Of a DNA stretch of 64,000 nucleotides, positions 19,327 to 27,555 are shown in pieces. The first letter of the stretch is position 1, and each line of letters begins with the position of its first letter. A program made the translations under genes and the position numbers. The stretch is from Cereibacter_A azotoformans (GTDB lineage: Bacteria; Pseudomonadota; Alphaproteobacteria; Rhodobacterales; Rhodobacteraceae): assembly GCF_003050905.1 (NCBI RefSeq), contig NZ_QAOT01000022.1, one strand, 5' to 3'. Under the pieces are notes generated by a model. It was not told the DNA's origin, did no database searches, and saw only the letters and a list, made by a program, of their open reading frames with translations.

Positions 19327-19635
19327 ATGGGGGCCATCGACATCGATGCTCTCTCCCGGGAGGAACTGGAGGAACTGCAGACCAAGATCGACGTGGCGCT
19401 CGCGGCCCTCGAAAGGCGGCGCAGGCTGGATGCCCTGGCCGATCTGGCCAAGCGGGCCCGGGAACTGGGCTACACTCTGGGAGAGGTGACCGGAGTGAGC
19501 AAGACGCAGCCGCGGGCGAACCGCTACGCCAATCCTGCCAACCCCGACGAGTTCTGGTGTGGCCGCGGACGCAAACCGCGCTGGTTCGAACAGGCCATGG
19601 CCGCAGGCTGGGCGCCCGAGGAACTGCTCATCTGA
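19327..19635 (+). CDS. H-NS family nucleoid protein, paralogue 1
   Basis: ATG at 19327 follows AGGAGG with ideal spacing and gives 102 residues. N-terminal helices (IDALSREELEELQTKIDVAL and LERRRRLDALADLAKRA) form the coiled-coil oligomerisation part. The C-terminal DNA-binding motif reads YANPANPDEFWCGRGRKPRW, the core of the H-NS/HvrA/Spb type in purple bacteria, where GRGRKP contacts the minor groove of AT-rich DNA. Such proteins silence foreign AT-rich DNA and tune photosynthesis genes in Rhodobacter. One of four related copies in the window, and closest to the one at 46479, with equal length and the same end (PEELLI versus PEDLLI). Confidence 0.93.
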   Translation: MGAIDIDALSREELEELQTKIDVALAALERRRRLDALADLAKRARELGYTLGEVTGVSKTQPRANRYANPANPDEFWCGRGRKPRWFEQAMAAGWAPEELLI

Positions 19636-19782
19636 CGGCCGGCGGACCCCCACCTGTACAAAGGCTTCAATGGGGCCAATTCCGGCGATATTGCGTATCT
19701 CGCCGGCCTCATTGGTGATGCGCCCGTTTTTATTCCCGCCTTCGACAAGAGGTCAGCTCTGCTATATCCGGTAAAGCAATAA
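19636..19782 (+). other. Protein-like fragment directly after H-NS paralogue 1
   Basis: In the same frame as the H-NS gene, past its stop, the DNA reads a protein-like stretch beginning ADPHLYKGFNGANSGDIAYL and ending in LLYPVKQ and TAA. It lacks a start and is less GC-rich. It is probably the tail of a transferred gene; I cannot name the family. Confidence 0.25.
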
Positions 19783-19924
19783 CGATCTCTATCGCATTGG
19801 TTCAGGCCATGTTATTCCGGCATTCAAAAGTCGGCAAAGAGATGTGGCTCGCGGCGCAGCAACTCTCGGGCTTGCCTATTGCGCATTGAGCGGCAGATGC
19901 AACAAGTGACGACGCCGGGATGAA

Positions 19925-20090
19925 GTGGGCCATCTACCGCCCCGTCGCGACGTTCGCCACTACGCCGCTCCCGGCCGAGGTGAATTTCGAGGCCCCAAGG
20001 CCGCGGCCATGATGTACCGCACGCGGGAGCTGCTGGTCCGGCAGCGCAGGCAGACAATCAACGCGCGCCGCGCTCCCTTGATAGCCGATC
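19925..20090 (+). pseudogene. IS110-family transposase fragment
   Basis: The plus strand contains AAAMMYRTRELLVRQRRQTI, a well-known segment of IS110/IS1111 transposases (RTRELLVRQRTQ...NALR). Sequence on both sides diverges at once, and no catalytic DEDD or serine region is present, so only about 50 codons of the middle survive. Confidence 0.7.
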
Positions 20091-20109
20091 ACAGGTTGCA
20101 TGACGCTGA

Positions 20110-20505
20110 TCAGTCCTCGGTATCGTTGTCATCCGCTCCACCGAGAATGCCGCCTGCCTTCTTCTTGAGGTAAGAGTTCGCAACCGAGCCAATCTTCTTG
20201 CCCACGTTCTTCACGGAGTCTGGCACCTCAAGAAATGTCGCGATATCAGCGGCAAGCCGATTGGCATCTTCTTCATCGAGCCCCTGCAACTCGGTTTGGA
20301 GCCTATCGGCGATGCGCCCCCTGAATTGATCTTCGTTGCGGTCATGCAGAGACTTGTACTCAGACAGTCTGCCGTTCACATAGGCGTGAACCGAAAGTTC
20401 AAGCAACACAAGGCGGTCCAACTGGGCTCGGCCATCGGAGGAGAACAACTGCTCAAGCTGTTCGTTATGTTTGCGGAGTGCGTCGAGTGCATCGTCGTCG
20501 GCCAT
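20110..20505 (-). CDS. Hypothetical acidic protein, 131 aa
   Basis: ATG at 20505 follows GGAGGG with good spacing. The product starts MADDDALDALRKHNEQLEQL and is mostly helical, with a run DEEDANRLAADIATFLEV, and ends in a Gly/Asp tail (GGILGGADDNDTED). There is no signal peptide or membrane segment. I do not recognise a family. Base composition is lower in GC than its neighbours, suggesting transfer with the adjacent IS110 scrap. Role unknown. Confidence 0.65.
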   Translation of the reverse strand: MADDDALDALRKHNEQLEQLFSSDGRAQLDRLVLLELSVHAYVNGRLSEYKSLHDRNEDQFRGRIADRLQTELQGLDEEDANRLAADIATFLEVPDSVKNVGKKIGSVANSYLKKKAGGILGGADDNDTED

Positions 20506-20672
20506 GGAACCCTCCGTGAAAGATGTCGACCCATCGAAGATGATCCTAACCGAAGTCCGGTCATTGGAACAGATTAAGCTGCCGTCTCCGCATTTTCCGG
20601 GTACATCCAGACAACTCCGATGACGGATGGCCGCAAGAGCCATCCGTCGTCGGGACAAGAGGAATCTTCCGC

Positions 20673-21752
20673 TCACTGGCCGCGGGTCGCGTTCCGCGAT
20701 CCGCCGGGCAGGGGCAGCGAGGGACCCGACAGAAGGCCCTCGGGCAGGATGTCCGCCGTCAGCTTCGGAAGGATGCCGAGGTCCGGCATGGGATGGCGCT
20801 CGACCCTGGCCAGCGCCTGGATCGTGCGGGCGATCTGGGCGTCGCTGTGGTGCGAGAAATCGAAAAGACTGCAAAGCACGTCGCGGCCGAGGCCGTCGGG
20901 CAGGCGGTCGTCGAGCAGCGCACGACGGGCATCCGCCGCCGCGCGGAAGGCCCGGACCTGTTCCGGGGCGTCAGGACGGGCCAGCATCCGATCAAGGCCG
21001 GGTCCGGCCATGGCGGCGAGAATCGAGGCCATGAAGGCGCGCGTTCCTGCGGCGCTCTCGAAGAGGCCTGCTCCCTTCAGCTTGGCGCGGTAGGTCTGCA
21101 CGGTCTTGGCCGGGGTATCGTAGTGGGTGAGGTGGCGGGCCGCTGCGATGCAGGCGTGGAGGAGAGCGTCCCGCGCCTGGCCGCGGGCCGCGAGCCCGCA
21201 ACGCTCGAACTGCAGCAGCAGGGCGATGCCGCGCAGGCTGCTCCGTGCGATACGCCGCGCATGGGGAGGATCGGGGATCGTCGAGACCCTCCCGTCCGGC
21301 ATCATGGTCCGGCTCAGGGTCCGGATCCGCGGCAGCTGACTGATGGCGCCGAGGAGCCTCCCGGAGGGAAGCACGCCATCCTTTAGGCCGAGGAGGAGAG
21401 GCGTCGCCCCCCGCTCAGGTTCCCCGACATGAAGCGCGTTCAGGAGCAGCAGAAGCGCGTCCGAAAGCCCGTCCCCGAGGGTGGCGATACCCGACAGAAC
21501 AGCGCTCGAGCCTCCGCCCATCTCCCTTGCGTCCTGTGCCGCCGCGGCACCGGAACCTTCGAGGACCGATCGGCCGCCGCCGTGGCCCTTCATCATAAGA
21601 AGCCGCCGTTCGGCGGGCGAGGCTCCGGGAAAGGCATGACTGGCCGGTCCGCCTGCTCGGCTTGTCAGGGATCGGAGCTTCGGCGATCCGGCGCTTTGCG
21701 GTCCCGTCCTGATCTCTTCCACGGCGGCCTGTCCTTTTTCCGGGCGGATCAT
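20673..21752 (-). CDS. Hypothetical protein, up to 359 aa
   Basis: From about residue 55 on the sequence is protein-like: GLSDALLLLLNALHVGEPER, then helical segments with LLQFERCGLAARGQARDALL and FRAAADARRALLDDRLPDGL. The first ~50 residues (from ATG 21752) look random and the start may be one of two ATGs at 21596-21591; neither has a strong ribosome site. No motif I can name. It diverges from the 170-bp repeats and primase-helicase gene on its left flank. It could be part of the same mobile replication-type module; this is only inferred from position. Confidence 0.5.
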   Translation of the reverse strand: MIRPEKGQAAVEEIRTGPQSAGSPKLRSLTSRAGGPASHAFPGASPAERRLLMMKGHGGGRSVLEGSGAAAAQDAREMGGGSSAVLSGIATLGDGLSDALLLLLNALHVGEPERGATPLLLGLKDGVLPSGRLLGAISQLPRIRTLSRTMMPDGRVSTIPDPPHARRIARSSLRGIALLLQFERCGLAARGQARDALLHACIAAARHLTHYDTPAKTVQTYRAKLKGAGLFESAAGTRAFMASILAAMAGPGLDRMLARPDAPEQVRAFRAAADARRALLDDRLPDGLGRDVLCSLFDFSHHSDAQIARTIQALARVERHPMPDLGILPKLTADILPEGLLSGPSLPLPGGSRNATRGQ

Positions 21753-21865
21753 ACATAGCGGTCGGACCGGTAAAGCGGGATCCGTGCAGAAGGATGGGTG
21801 CTCCCCTCTGCCGGAGGCATGGCGCCGGCATCACCCCGCCACCGGCCCCGAGCCTGCGGTTTGCC

Positions 21866-22296
21866 GCTCTGCCGGTTTGCTTCTTCCTCTTCCTGTTCTG
21901 TTCCGAAACCCGTCCGAAACATCGGAGCCGATTTCAAACCGCCAGATCGGCAAACGGTCGAGGCGGGGTCTGCAAGGGTCAGGGCCCGCAGCCGCCCGGC
22001 GTGCGGCGCCGTTCCCTCCCGGCGCCCCCGCTGGCGCTCTGCCGGTTTGCTTCTTCCTCTTCCTGTTCTGTTTCCGAAACCCGTCCGAAACATCGGAGCC
22101 GATTTCAAACCGCCAGATCGGCAAACGGTCGAGGCGGGGTCTGCAAGGGTCAGGGCCCGCAGCCGCCCGGCGTGCGGCGCCGTTCTCTCCCGGCACCCCC
22201 GCAGGCGCTCTGCCGGTTTGCTTCTTCCTCTTCCTGTCCTGTTTCCGAAACCCGTCCGAAACATCCGAGCATTTTCAAAACCTCCAGATCGGCAAA
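21866..22296. repeat. Tandem repeat, units of 170-171 bp (two full, one partial)
   Basis: Units begin at GCTCTGCCGG at 21866, 22036 and 22207, so the spacing is 170 then 171 bp; the third breaks off after about 90 bp. Units 1 and 2 differ at only a few positions. Each unit has a polypyrimidine run (CTTCTTCCTCTTCCTG), two copies of CCGAAAC flanking CCGT, and an inverted repeat GCCGAT...ATCGGC with a 13-nt spacer. All three forward frames stay open across it. It lies 125 bp before the primase-helicase gene, so an origin or regulatory role is possible. Confidence 0.9.
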
Positions 22297-22421
22297 GCGG
22301 CGCCCGCCCCATGCACATCTTCTTTCACAAATCAAGCCTTTCTGTTCCGCCACTGGCGGGGGCGAAGCGTCTCCCGATCCCGACGAGCTTCCGGTGGCCA
22401 ATCGCAACCACCGAGGACAGG

Positions 22422-25328
22422 ATGTTCCAGCTGACGAGACTGACGGCGACCAAGCCGGCCGAACAGGCAAAACGGGTTGAGCTCGAGGAGGGCGAACTCA
22501 AGAAAACCACCTGCGCCGCCCTGATCCGGGGCCGCATCGAGACGATCACGCTCAAGCGTCCCGAAGATCTCATTCCGCTGCTCGCCGGCCTGACGACGGC
22601 GCAGTCCCTCGTCCTCGGCGTGCCCTGCGACGAAACCGCCACGCAGATCGTCACCCGGAAGATGATGCTCACGCAGGGCCGCCCGGGCTCCATCGCCCGC
22701 ACCACCGAGACCTTCCAATTTTCGACTGCCGGGGGCTTCCTGCTCATCGACCACGACGGGCTGGGCGATGGCCGCTGCCTCACGCGCGAGGAACTGCTCG
22801 AACTGCTTTACGAGGTGGTGCCCGAACTGCGTGGCGTGAAGATCATCGCACTCCCCTCCTCCTCCTCGCACATCTGCCGCACCGATACGGGCGAGGACCT
22901 GACCGGATCCCGCGGCCTCCATCTCTACATTCCGCTGCTCGATGCCCGAGACATCCCGCGGGTGGGGCTGGTGCTGACCCTCCGGCTCTGGCTCGCGCGT
23001 CATGGCTATGTTCGTGTGGCGCGAAACGGCAACCGGCTTCTGCGCTGCCCCGTCGACACCTCGGTCTGGCAGCCGAACCGGATCGTGTTCGCGGCGGGAG
23101 CAATCTGCGGCGCGGGGCTCGAGCAGCGCCGCGGCGATCCGGTACTGGTCAATCCGGAGGGGGCGGACGCCTGGGACAGCCGGGCGACACTGCCCCACCC
23201 CGATGCGGCCGCGGAGGAACTGGTCAAGGCGGCGCAGGAGCATGCCCGCGCCCAGGCCCGACAGGCCGCGGAGGAGGCGCGAGAGACATGGCTTGCAACG
23301 GAGCGCCCGGCCCTGCTGCGCAAGCTCGGGGCGGATCCCGCCGCCCGTGAGGAGGAGGAGGCACTGATCCGGGCGGTCGAGAAGCACATCCTCGGCCCCG
23401 AACTCGTCCTCTTCGTGAAGCGCTCCGGCGAACCGAAGTTCTCGCCGGTCCCGGTCGCGGCGGTCCTCGCCGATCGCATCGGCTATCACCGCGCGATCAC
23501 CCTCGATCCGGTCGAGCCCGACTACAATGGCCAGGCCGCCGTGGGATGCCTGTTTCTCGATGGCCGTACGCCGGTCCTGCATTCGATGGCGCATGGCGGG
23601 GCGACTTACCGGCTCGAAGCGGCCCTCCAGATCATCGAGGTCCATCCCGGCCAGATGCGGAAGGCGACCGAGGCCGTCCTGGCCTGCATGCGGGCCGACG
23701 GCCGCTTCTTCGACTGCGGCGGCGTCCTCGTCACCGTCCATGCAGGCCAGCTGCAGGTCATCGACGAACATATGCTCGAGCTCATGCTCGGCGATCTGCG
23801 CTTCCTGAGGCCCGACGCCAAGGGTCATCTGAAGCCGATCGATCCGCCGGTGCGCCTGCTGCGGCAGATCCTGAGCCTCGGCGCGCAGCGCAGGCTCAAT
23901 CCGCTGACCGCCGTCCTCAACCGCCCCATCCTGAACGCCGAGGGCAAGCTCCTCGACCGGCCAGGCTATCATGCCGCGGAGGGGCTCTATCTCGATTTCG
24001 AGGTCGAGGACTGGCCGGCGATCCCCGACAGCCTCTCCGATGAGGAGGCCCGGGCGGCTCTCGACGTCATCTGGACCCCGTTTCGGGACTTCCCCCTCGT
24101 CGATGCCGCCTCGCGCGGCGCCCTCCTCGCCGGGATCCTGACGGCGATCCTGCGAGCAGTCCTGCAGACCGCGCCGATGTTCGTGGGCGATGCCCCGGTC
24201 ATGGGAACGGGCAAGACCAGCTCGATCGAGACGGTGGCCAGCATCGGGGCCGGGCGGGCGGTCAGCGTCAGCGCACCGATGCCGGAGAACGATCCCTCCG
24301 AAATGCGCAAGCTCCTGACCAGCGCCGCGCTGGGATCCGAGGGAAGCCTCATCTTCGACAACTGCACCGGCACCCTGTCCTCGGCGCCCCTGAGCGCCTT
24401 CCTGACCTCCGAGGCCTGGTCGGACCGGCTGCTTGGTGCCAACATCCTGCGGGACGGTCTTCCCACCCGGATCCTCGTCGGCGCGACCGGCACCAACATC
24501 GCGCTTGACGGCGAACTGCAGCGCCGGGCGCTGCGCTGGCGCATCGATGCCCGGGTCGAGCAGCCCGGCGAAAGGCGCTTCGCGTTCTGCCCGAAGGAAC
24601 TCGCGCTCAAGATGCACAAGGACATCGTCTGCGCGGCCCTGGCCTTCGTGCGGGCTTCCCTGGCGGCGGACCTCCCGGCGCCGCCCTTCCGCTTCGCCTC
24701 CTTCACCGCCTGGGACCGGCTCGTGCGCACCGCCGTGCGCCATGCCGAGGCGCTCTCGAACGGCTGGTTCGCCGACCCGGTGCCCGGAACAATGCGCGCG
24801 CTGCATGAGACCGACGATGCGATTCATCTCCACGACCTTCTCTGCGCCCTTCAGGAGCGTTTCGGTGCCCTCCCCTTCTCGGCACGGGATCTTTACGAGG
24901 GGATGGAGGCCGGCCATGCCGGCCATCTTGCCGACCTTCTCGCCGGCCTCACCCAGCGCTCCGAACGGCTCTCCTCGAAGAGCATCGGACGCTACCTGAG
25001 CCAGTACTGCGACCGGCCCTGTGGCGATCTCGTGCTGCGCGCCCGCCGCGGCGGCAAGGCGCTGACCTTCGTCGTGGCGGAGTGGATCCCGCCGGCGGCG
25101 CCTCCGGAGGAGGCCCCGCCCGCTGCCTCGGAGGCGCAACCCCTGCCCGTGGACATCTTCGGACTCGAGTTCACCTGGCAGGGCGAGCGTTTCCGCGCCC
25201 TCGCCCTCGATCGTCAGCAGCCCCTCCCGATCCTCGCCTGCTCCCTCGCCCGGGGCACGAGCCGGCGTTTCGCTGAAAGAACGGTCCACGAAGCCCTTGA
25301 GCAGGAAACGCGCGGCCCGGGCGCGTGA
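22422..25328 (+). CDS. Primase-helicase-like replication protein (AEP-like N-terminus, P-loop ATPase C-terminus)
   Basis: ATG at 22422 behind GAGGACAGG gives 968 residues; the open frame runs back through the tandem repeats but that part is not protein-like. N-terminal motifs fit an archaeo-eukaryotic-type primase: LLIDHDG (DxD, about 107-113), GSRGLHLYIP (the S..H motif, about 162-171) and RCPVDTSVWQPNR (third acid, about 208-220). The middle (250-570) is unassigned. A P-loop ATPase follows with APVMGTGKTSS (about 590-600) and a Walker B strand GSLIFDNC (about 640). Together they suggest primer synthesis plus DNA unwinding, as in mobile elements and phages. Family membership rests on motif reading only. 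It is followed by a small RHH-like gene. Confidence 0.7.
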   Translation: MFQLTRLTATKPAEQAKRVELEEGELKKTTCAALIRGRIETITLKRPEDLIPLLAGLTTAQSLVLGVPCDETATQIVTRKMMLTQGRPGSIARTTETFQFSTAGGFLLIDHDGLGDGRCLTREELLELLYEVVPELRGVKIIALPSSSSHICRTDTGEDLTGSRGLHLYIPLLDARDIPRVGLVLTLRLWLARHGYVRVARNGNRLLRCPVDTSVWQPNRIVFAAGAICGAGLEQRRGDPVLVNPEGADAWDSRATLPHPDAAAEELVKAAQEHARAQARQAAEEARETWLATERPALLRKLGADPAAREEEEALIRAVEKHILGPELVLFVKRSGEPKFSPVPVAAVLADRIGYHRAITLDPVEPDYNGQAAVGCLFLDGRTPVLHSMAHGGATYRLEAALQIIEVHPGQMRKATEAVLACMRADGRFFDCGGVLVTVHAGQLQVIDEHMLELMLGDLRFLRPDAKGHLKPIDPPVRLLRQILSLGAQRRLNPLTAVLNRPILNAEGKLLDRPGYHAAEGLYLDFEVEDWPAIPDSLSDEEARAALDVIWTPFRDFPLVDAASRGALLAGILTAILRAVLQTAPMFVGDAPVMGTGKTSSIETVASIGAGRAVSVSAPMPENDPSEMRKLLTSAALGSEGSLIFDNCTGTLSSAPLSAFLTSEAWSDRLLGANILRDGLPTRILVGATGTNIALDGELQRRALRWRIDARVEQPGERRFAFCPKELALKMHKDIVCAALAFVRASLAADLPAPPFRFASFTAWDRLVRTAVRHAEALSNGWFADPVPGTMRALHETDDAIHLHDLLCALQERFGALPFSARDLYEGMEAGHAGHLADLLAGLTQRSERLSSKSIGRYLSQYCDRPCGDLVLRARRGGKALTFVVAEWIPPAAPPEEAPPAASEAQPLPVDIFGLEFTWQGERFRALALDRQQPLPILACSLARGTSRRFAERTVHEALEQETRGPGA

Positions 25329-25660
25329 TCTCCCCTTCCCCCGGACCGGCCGCATCGTGCCGGGGGAAGGGAATGCGGGAGCCGGGGCTGCCGGAGGCCG
25401 GGGCGAGAACCGAGCCGAGACTGCTCGAATACCCTGCGGCCCACCTGCCGATGATGTCTGGCTCTACGGGACGCACCGCATGGCCGGCACGAAAAGTTCA
25501 AAAGTCGGCGGAAAGATAACGGTGCCCCCCCCCCGAGGCCGCCCGTTCTCGGTCCCACCGTTGCGGAACCGCCGGGAACTTCGTAGGCAGGTCTCGAACA
25601 GGTCTTGTCGACCCGGTGGTTGGGCCTCGGCAGACCTGCTGCGCGATGGAAAGGACAGGC
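25329..25660. other. Intergenic with a run of ten C
   Basis: 332 bp with no supported gene. A homopolymer of ten C lies at 25525-25534, just after GATAACGGTG. Such tracts slip easily during replication, but it is not inside a reading frame I can support. Confidence 0.5.
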
Positions 25661-26026
25661 ATGCCTCTCGCCCCCGAGCGCCAGAAGGAACAGTGGAAGG
25701 TCTATACGCGGGACCGCCGCAGGGCCCTGCGGGAGGTCGAACTCATGCAGCTCTCCGTCTGGGTCCCCAGGGAGGCCCGCGACGCGGTTCTTGCCCTGCT
25801 GCAGCCCCATACGGATCGGGCGCGGCTGATCTCCCTGCTGGCGGGGATCACGCCCTACGACCGCGCCCTGGCGCTTGGCCTGCTGCAGGCGATTGGGGGC
25901 CCTCTCACCATCGAGGAGGTCGAGGCGATCGTCGAGTTCCGCCGCGCCGGCCGGCGGGCGGAGGAGGCGCAGGCGGCCGTCATCCGCCACCGGCTGCCAC
26001 CCGCTCTCGCCGAACCGCCCCGCTAG
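25661..26026 (+). CDS. Small protein with ribbon-helix-helix-like segment
   Basis: ATG at 25661 follows AGGACAGGC. The 121-residue product is basic at the start (RQKEQWKVYTRDRRRALREV), then has MQLSVWVPREARDAVLALLQ, which matches the strand-helix start of ribbon-helix-helix DNA-binding proteins (x-S-V-W-V-P). The rest is helical (IEEVEAIVEFRRAGRRAEEA). It follows the primase-helicase on the same strand and may be its copy-control or partition-type regulator; this is inference from position. A stand-alone hypothetical is the alternative. Confidence 0.6.
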   Translation: MPLAPERQKEQWKVYTRDRRRALREVELMQLSVWVPREARDAVLALLQPHTDRARLISLLAGITPYDRALALGLLQAIGGPLTIEEVEAIVEFRRAGRRAEEAQAAVIRHRLPPALAEPPR

Positions 26027-26072
26027 CCCCGGGGCAGGCAGGAACGCACCCGGAAACAGATCCCGTTCTGGC

Positions 26073-26330
26073 TCATATCTCCCGCACGTCCTCGAGTTCG
26101 TCGAGGAGGAGCGCTTCCTCATCCAGAGACATGTCTTCAATCCGTTCTCCGGTCCCGCTGTCGGAGAGACCGCAGAGTTGCTCGAACTGCGCGACCGTCA
26201 TGAGCACGAAGCGGCGTTTGCCATGGTCGGTGAGACTGACCGGGCCGGCGGCCGCGGCGGCCAGAACGTCCCCCACCCTGCGGGAGAGGGCGGTTTTCGG
26301 GAAATCTTTTAGCAGTCTGACGGGAGGCAT
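26073..26330 (-). CDS. Phd/YefM-type antitoxin, orphan
   Basis: ATG at 26330 (nine bases after AAGGA; a GTG six bases upstream is possible) gives 85 residues. The core VGDVLAAAAAGPVSLTDHGKRRFVLMTVAQFEQL is the Phd/YefM fold, with the typical A..GPV.IT..G...VL segment; I split it here only for length in reading: VGDVLAAAAAGPVSL, then TDHGKRRFVLMTV. The acidic C-terminus (SLDEEALLLDELEDVREI) would wrap a toxin. No Doc, YoeB or other toxin gene is adjacent downstream. A perfect 20-bp palindrome 24 bp upstream probably serves as its own operator. It may be a free-standing repressor or a relic of a module. Confidence 0.8.
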   Translation of the reverse strand: MPPVRLLKDFPKTALSRRVGDVLAAAAAGPVSLTDHGKRRFVLMTVAQFEQLCGLSDSGTGERIEDMSLDEEALLLDELEDVREI

Positions 26331-26353
26331 GAGCACCGTTCCTTTCGCATGAT

Positions 26354-26373
26354 CGCAAATTACGTAATTTGCG
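26354..26373. promoter_or_regulatory. Perfect 20-bp palindrome, likely operator of the Phd-type gene
   Basis: CGCAAATTACGTAATTTGCG equals its own reverse complement. It lies 24-43 bp upstream of the antitoxin start, where Phd-family proteins bind to repress their own promoter. Its AT-rich centre contrasts with the GC-rich surroundings. Confidence 0.75.
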
Positions 26374-26565
26374 TCAGACCTCCAGCCGAAGCGCCTGCTC
26401 CTCCGTCAGGTGGTGGCAAAGGGCTTCTTCTGGAGATTAATCTTGCGGTGGAGATGAAGGTCGGGGCCGGACAGGCCCGAAGGCATCCGCCTGGCGCAGG
26501 GCTGCGCGGGGAGCTTCTGCGCCCGGGCAAACAGGCACCCGGATCCGGTCTGGTCGCCCGAGGTG

Positions 26566-26605
26566 CTGGAGGGATGACGGAAGGACTGGAGGGATGACGG
26601 AAGGA
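26566..26605. repeat. Two perfect 20-bp tandem repeats
   Basis: CTGGAGGGATGACGGAAGGA occurs at 26566-26585 and again immediately at 26586-26605. Function unknown; they lie 20 bp upstream of the operator-promoter pair at 26626. Confidence 0.85.
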
Positions 26606-26625
26606 TGGGCTCACCCCCTCCTTAT

Positions 26626-26674
26626 AGACATGTCTCAGAAATGTCTTGACGCAGCGAGGCCCTGGCGCTACATT
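26626..26674 (+). promoter_or_regulatory. Promoter with paired 10-bp operator-like boxes
   Basis: AGACATGTCT (perfect palindrome, 26626-26635) and AGAAATGTCT (26637-26646) stand one base apart, the second touching the -35 box. TTGACG at 26646-26651 and TACATT at 26669-26674 are separated by exactly 17 bp, a good sigma-70 pattern. Transcription would begin near 26680 and run into the structured region that follows. Confidence 0.6.
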
Positions 26675-26679
26675 CATCC

Positions 26680-26905
26680 CGTCCACCGCCGGATAGGCGG
26701 AGACCGCGCGAGAGAAGAAGTTGGTCCTCGTACCCCTTGAGGGGTTGCGAATTAGGAGAGGCAACTCTTCGGATTTCCGTCTTCTCTCGCGCACCCCAGC
26801 CAGATCACGCAAGCGGCAAAGCCCCGGCCGATCCGTCAATCCTCGTACCCTGAAAAGCCGGAACCTTCCGGCCCGACGACGCGGGGCCCTTCATGAGGGC
26901 CGACA
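26680..26905 (+). ncRNA. Candidate structured non-coding RNA
   Basis: Starting where the promoter at 26646-26674 would initiate, several strong hairpins follow. CCGCC/GGCGG (26686-26700, loop GGATA) comes first. Next, a perfect 13-bp stem of GCGCGAGAGAAGA (26706-26718) and TCTTCTCTCGCGC (26780-26792) encloses smaller hairpins CCCC-TTGA-GGGG (26733-26744) and AGAG/CTCT near 26757-26768. Two more follow: GCCGGAA/TTCCGGC (26857-26872) and GGCCCT/AGGGCC (26885-26901). The phrase TCCTCGTACCC occurs twice (about 26725 and 26840). No open frame with a ribosome site fits. It resembles no RNA family I know. It could instead act as DNA, for example as a replication or recombination site. Confidence 0.45.
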
Positions 26906-27555
26906 TCATCCAGCGTGGGGAGCCGGGCGATGACCGTCCGGGGGCGCCTGTCAAGCCACGGAGATGGCGGCGACGCACCGGAACGCGATCCTGCCTGTTC
27001 CGCCAGCGGCAATCTCCGTCACCGGCAGGGTCTACCCGCATCCCTCCAGGGCTCGGCCTCGTGAGGAAGGTGCGGGCGGGGGGCATACGGTCCGGGGAAT
27101 GCGTGGGGGATGACGGCTCCGACCTCCCGGTTGCGCGGGCTGCGGCCCGCGGGGATGGCATTCCCGGGATCCAGATCCGCAAGCGTTGCAAGAGCGCGGT
27201 CCGCTTGTCCGGGAGCCCGCGCGGCTTGCCTCCCACGCCTCTCCAGCCGATGCGACGGCAGGGCCGCCCCGAAGCTCGCGCTCCTTCGAGCGGGGGCTGC
27301 CGCGCGCCCTCCGGCCGCCTGGATCCCCCGGCCCGGGGCGGGGGGCAGGCGGCCGAGCCTTCGGGATGGGTGGACCCGTTTTCCGTAAGGTGCGAGCGGC
27401 AAGAGCGGCGGCCCGGGAAACCGCAGACAGGTGCCTGTCGTGGCGGCGCGCGCGGCAGGCCTGCCTCATGCGGCCCGGGGACCTGCGGGCATCCCGACGA
27501 TCCGACAGTCCACCGACCGTCGCCGCCTCCAGGCTTCAGGCGCCCGCCCGGTCCT
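26906..27555. other. GC-rich stretch without a supported gene
   Basis: All six frames have long open stretches because of base composition, but none shows conserved-looking protein or a ribosome site; they are rich in R, P, G and S. A palindromic GACAGG/CCTGTC pair lies near 27425-27438. Confidence 0.5.

Noticed and set aside
21784..22480. Open frames running through the tandem repeats
   Set aside because: All three plus frames are open there, so openness carries no information. The protein-like part of the primase-helicase begins at 22422.
22332..25355. 1007-codon minus frame opposite the primase-helicase gene
   Set aside because: Same cause. The plus strand carries ordered catalytic motifs; the minus frame has none.
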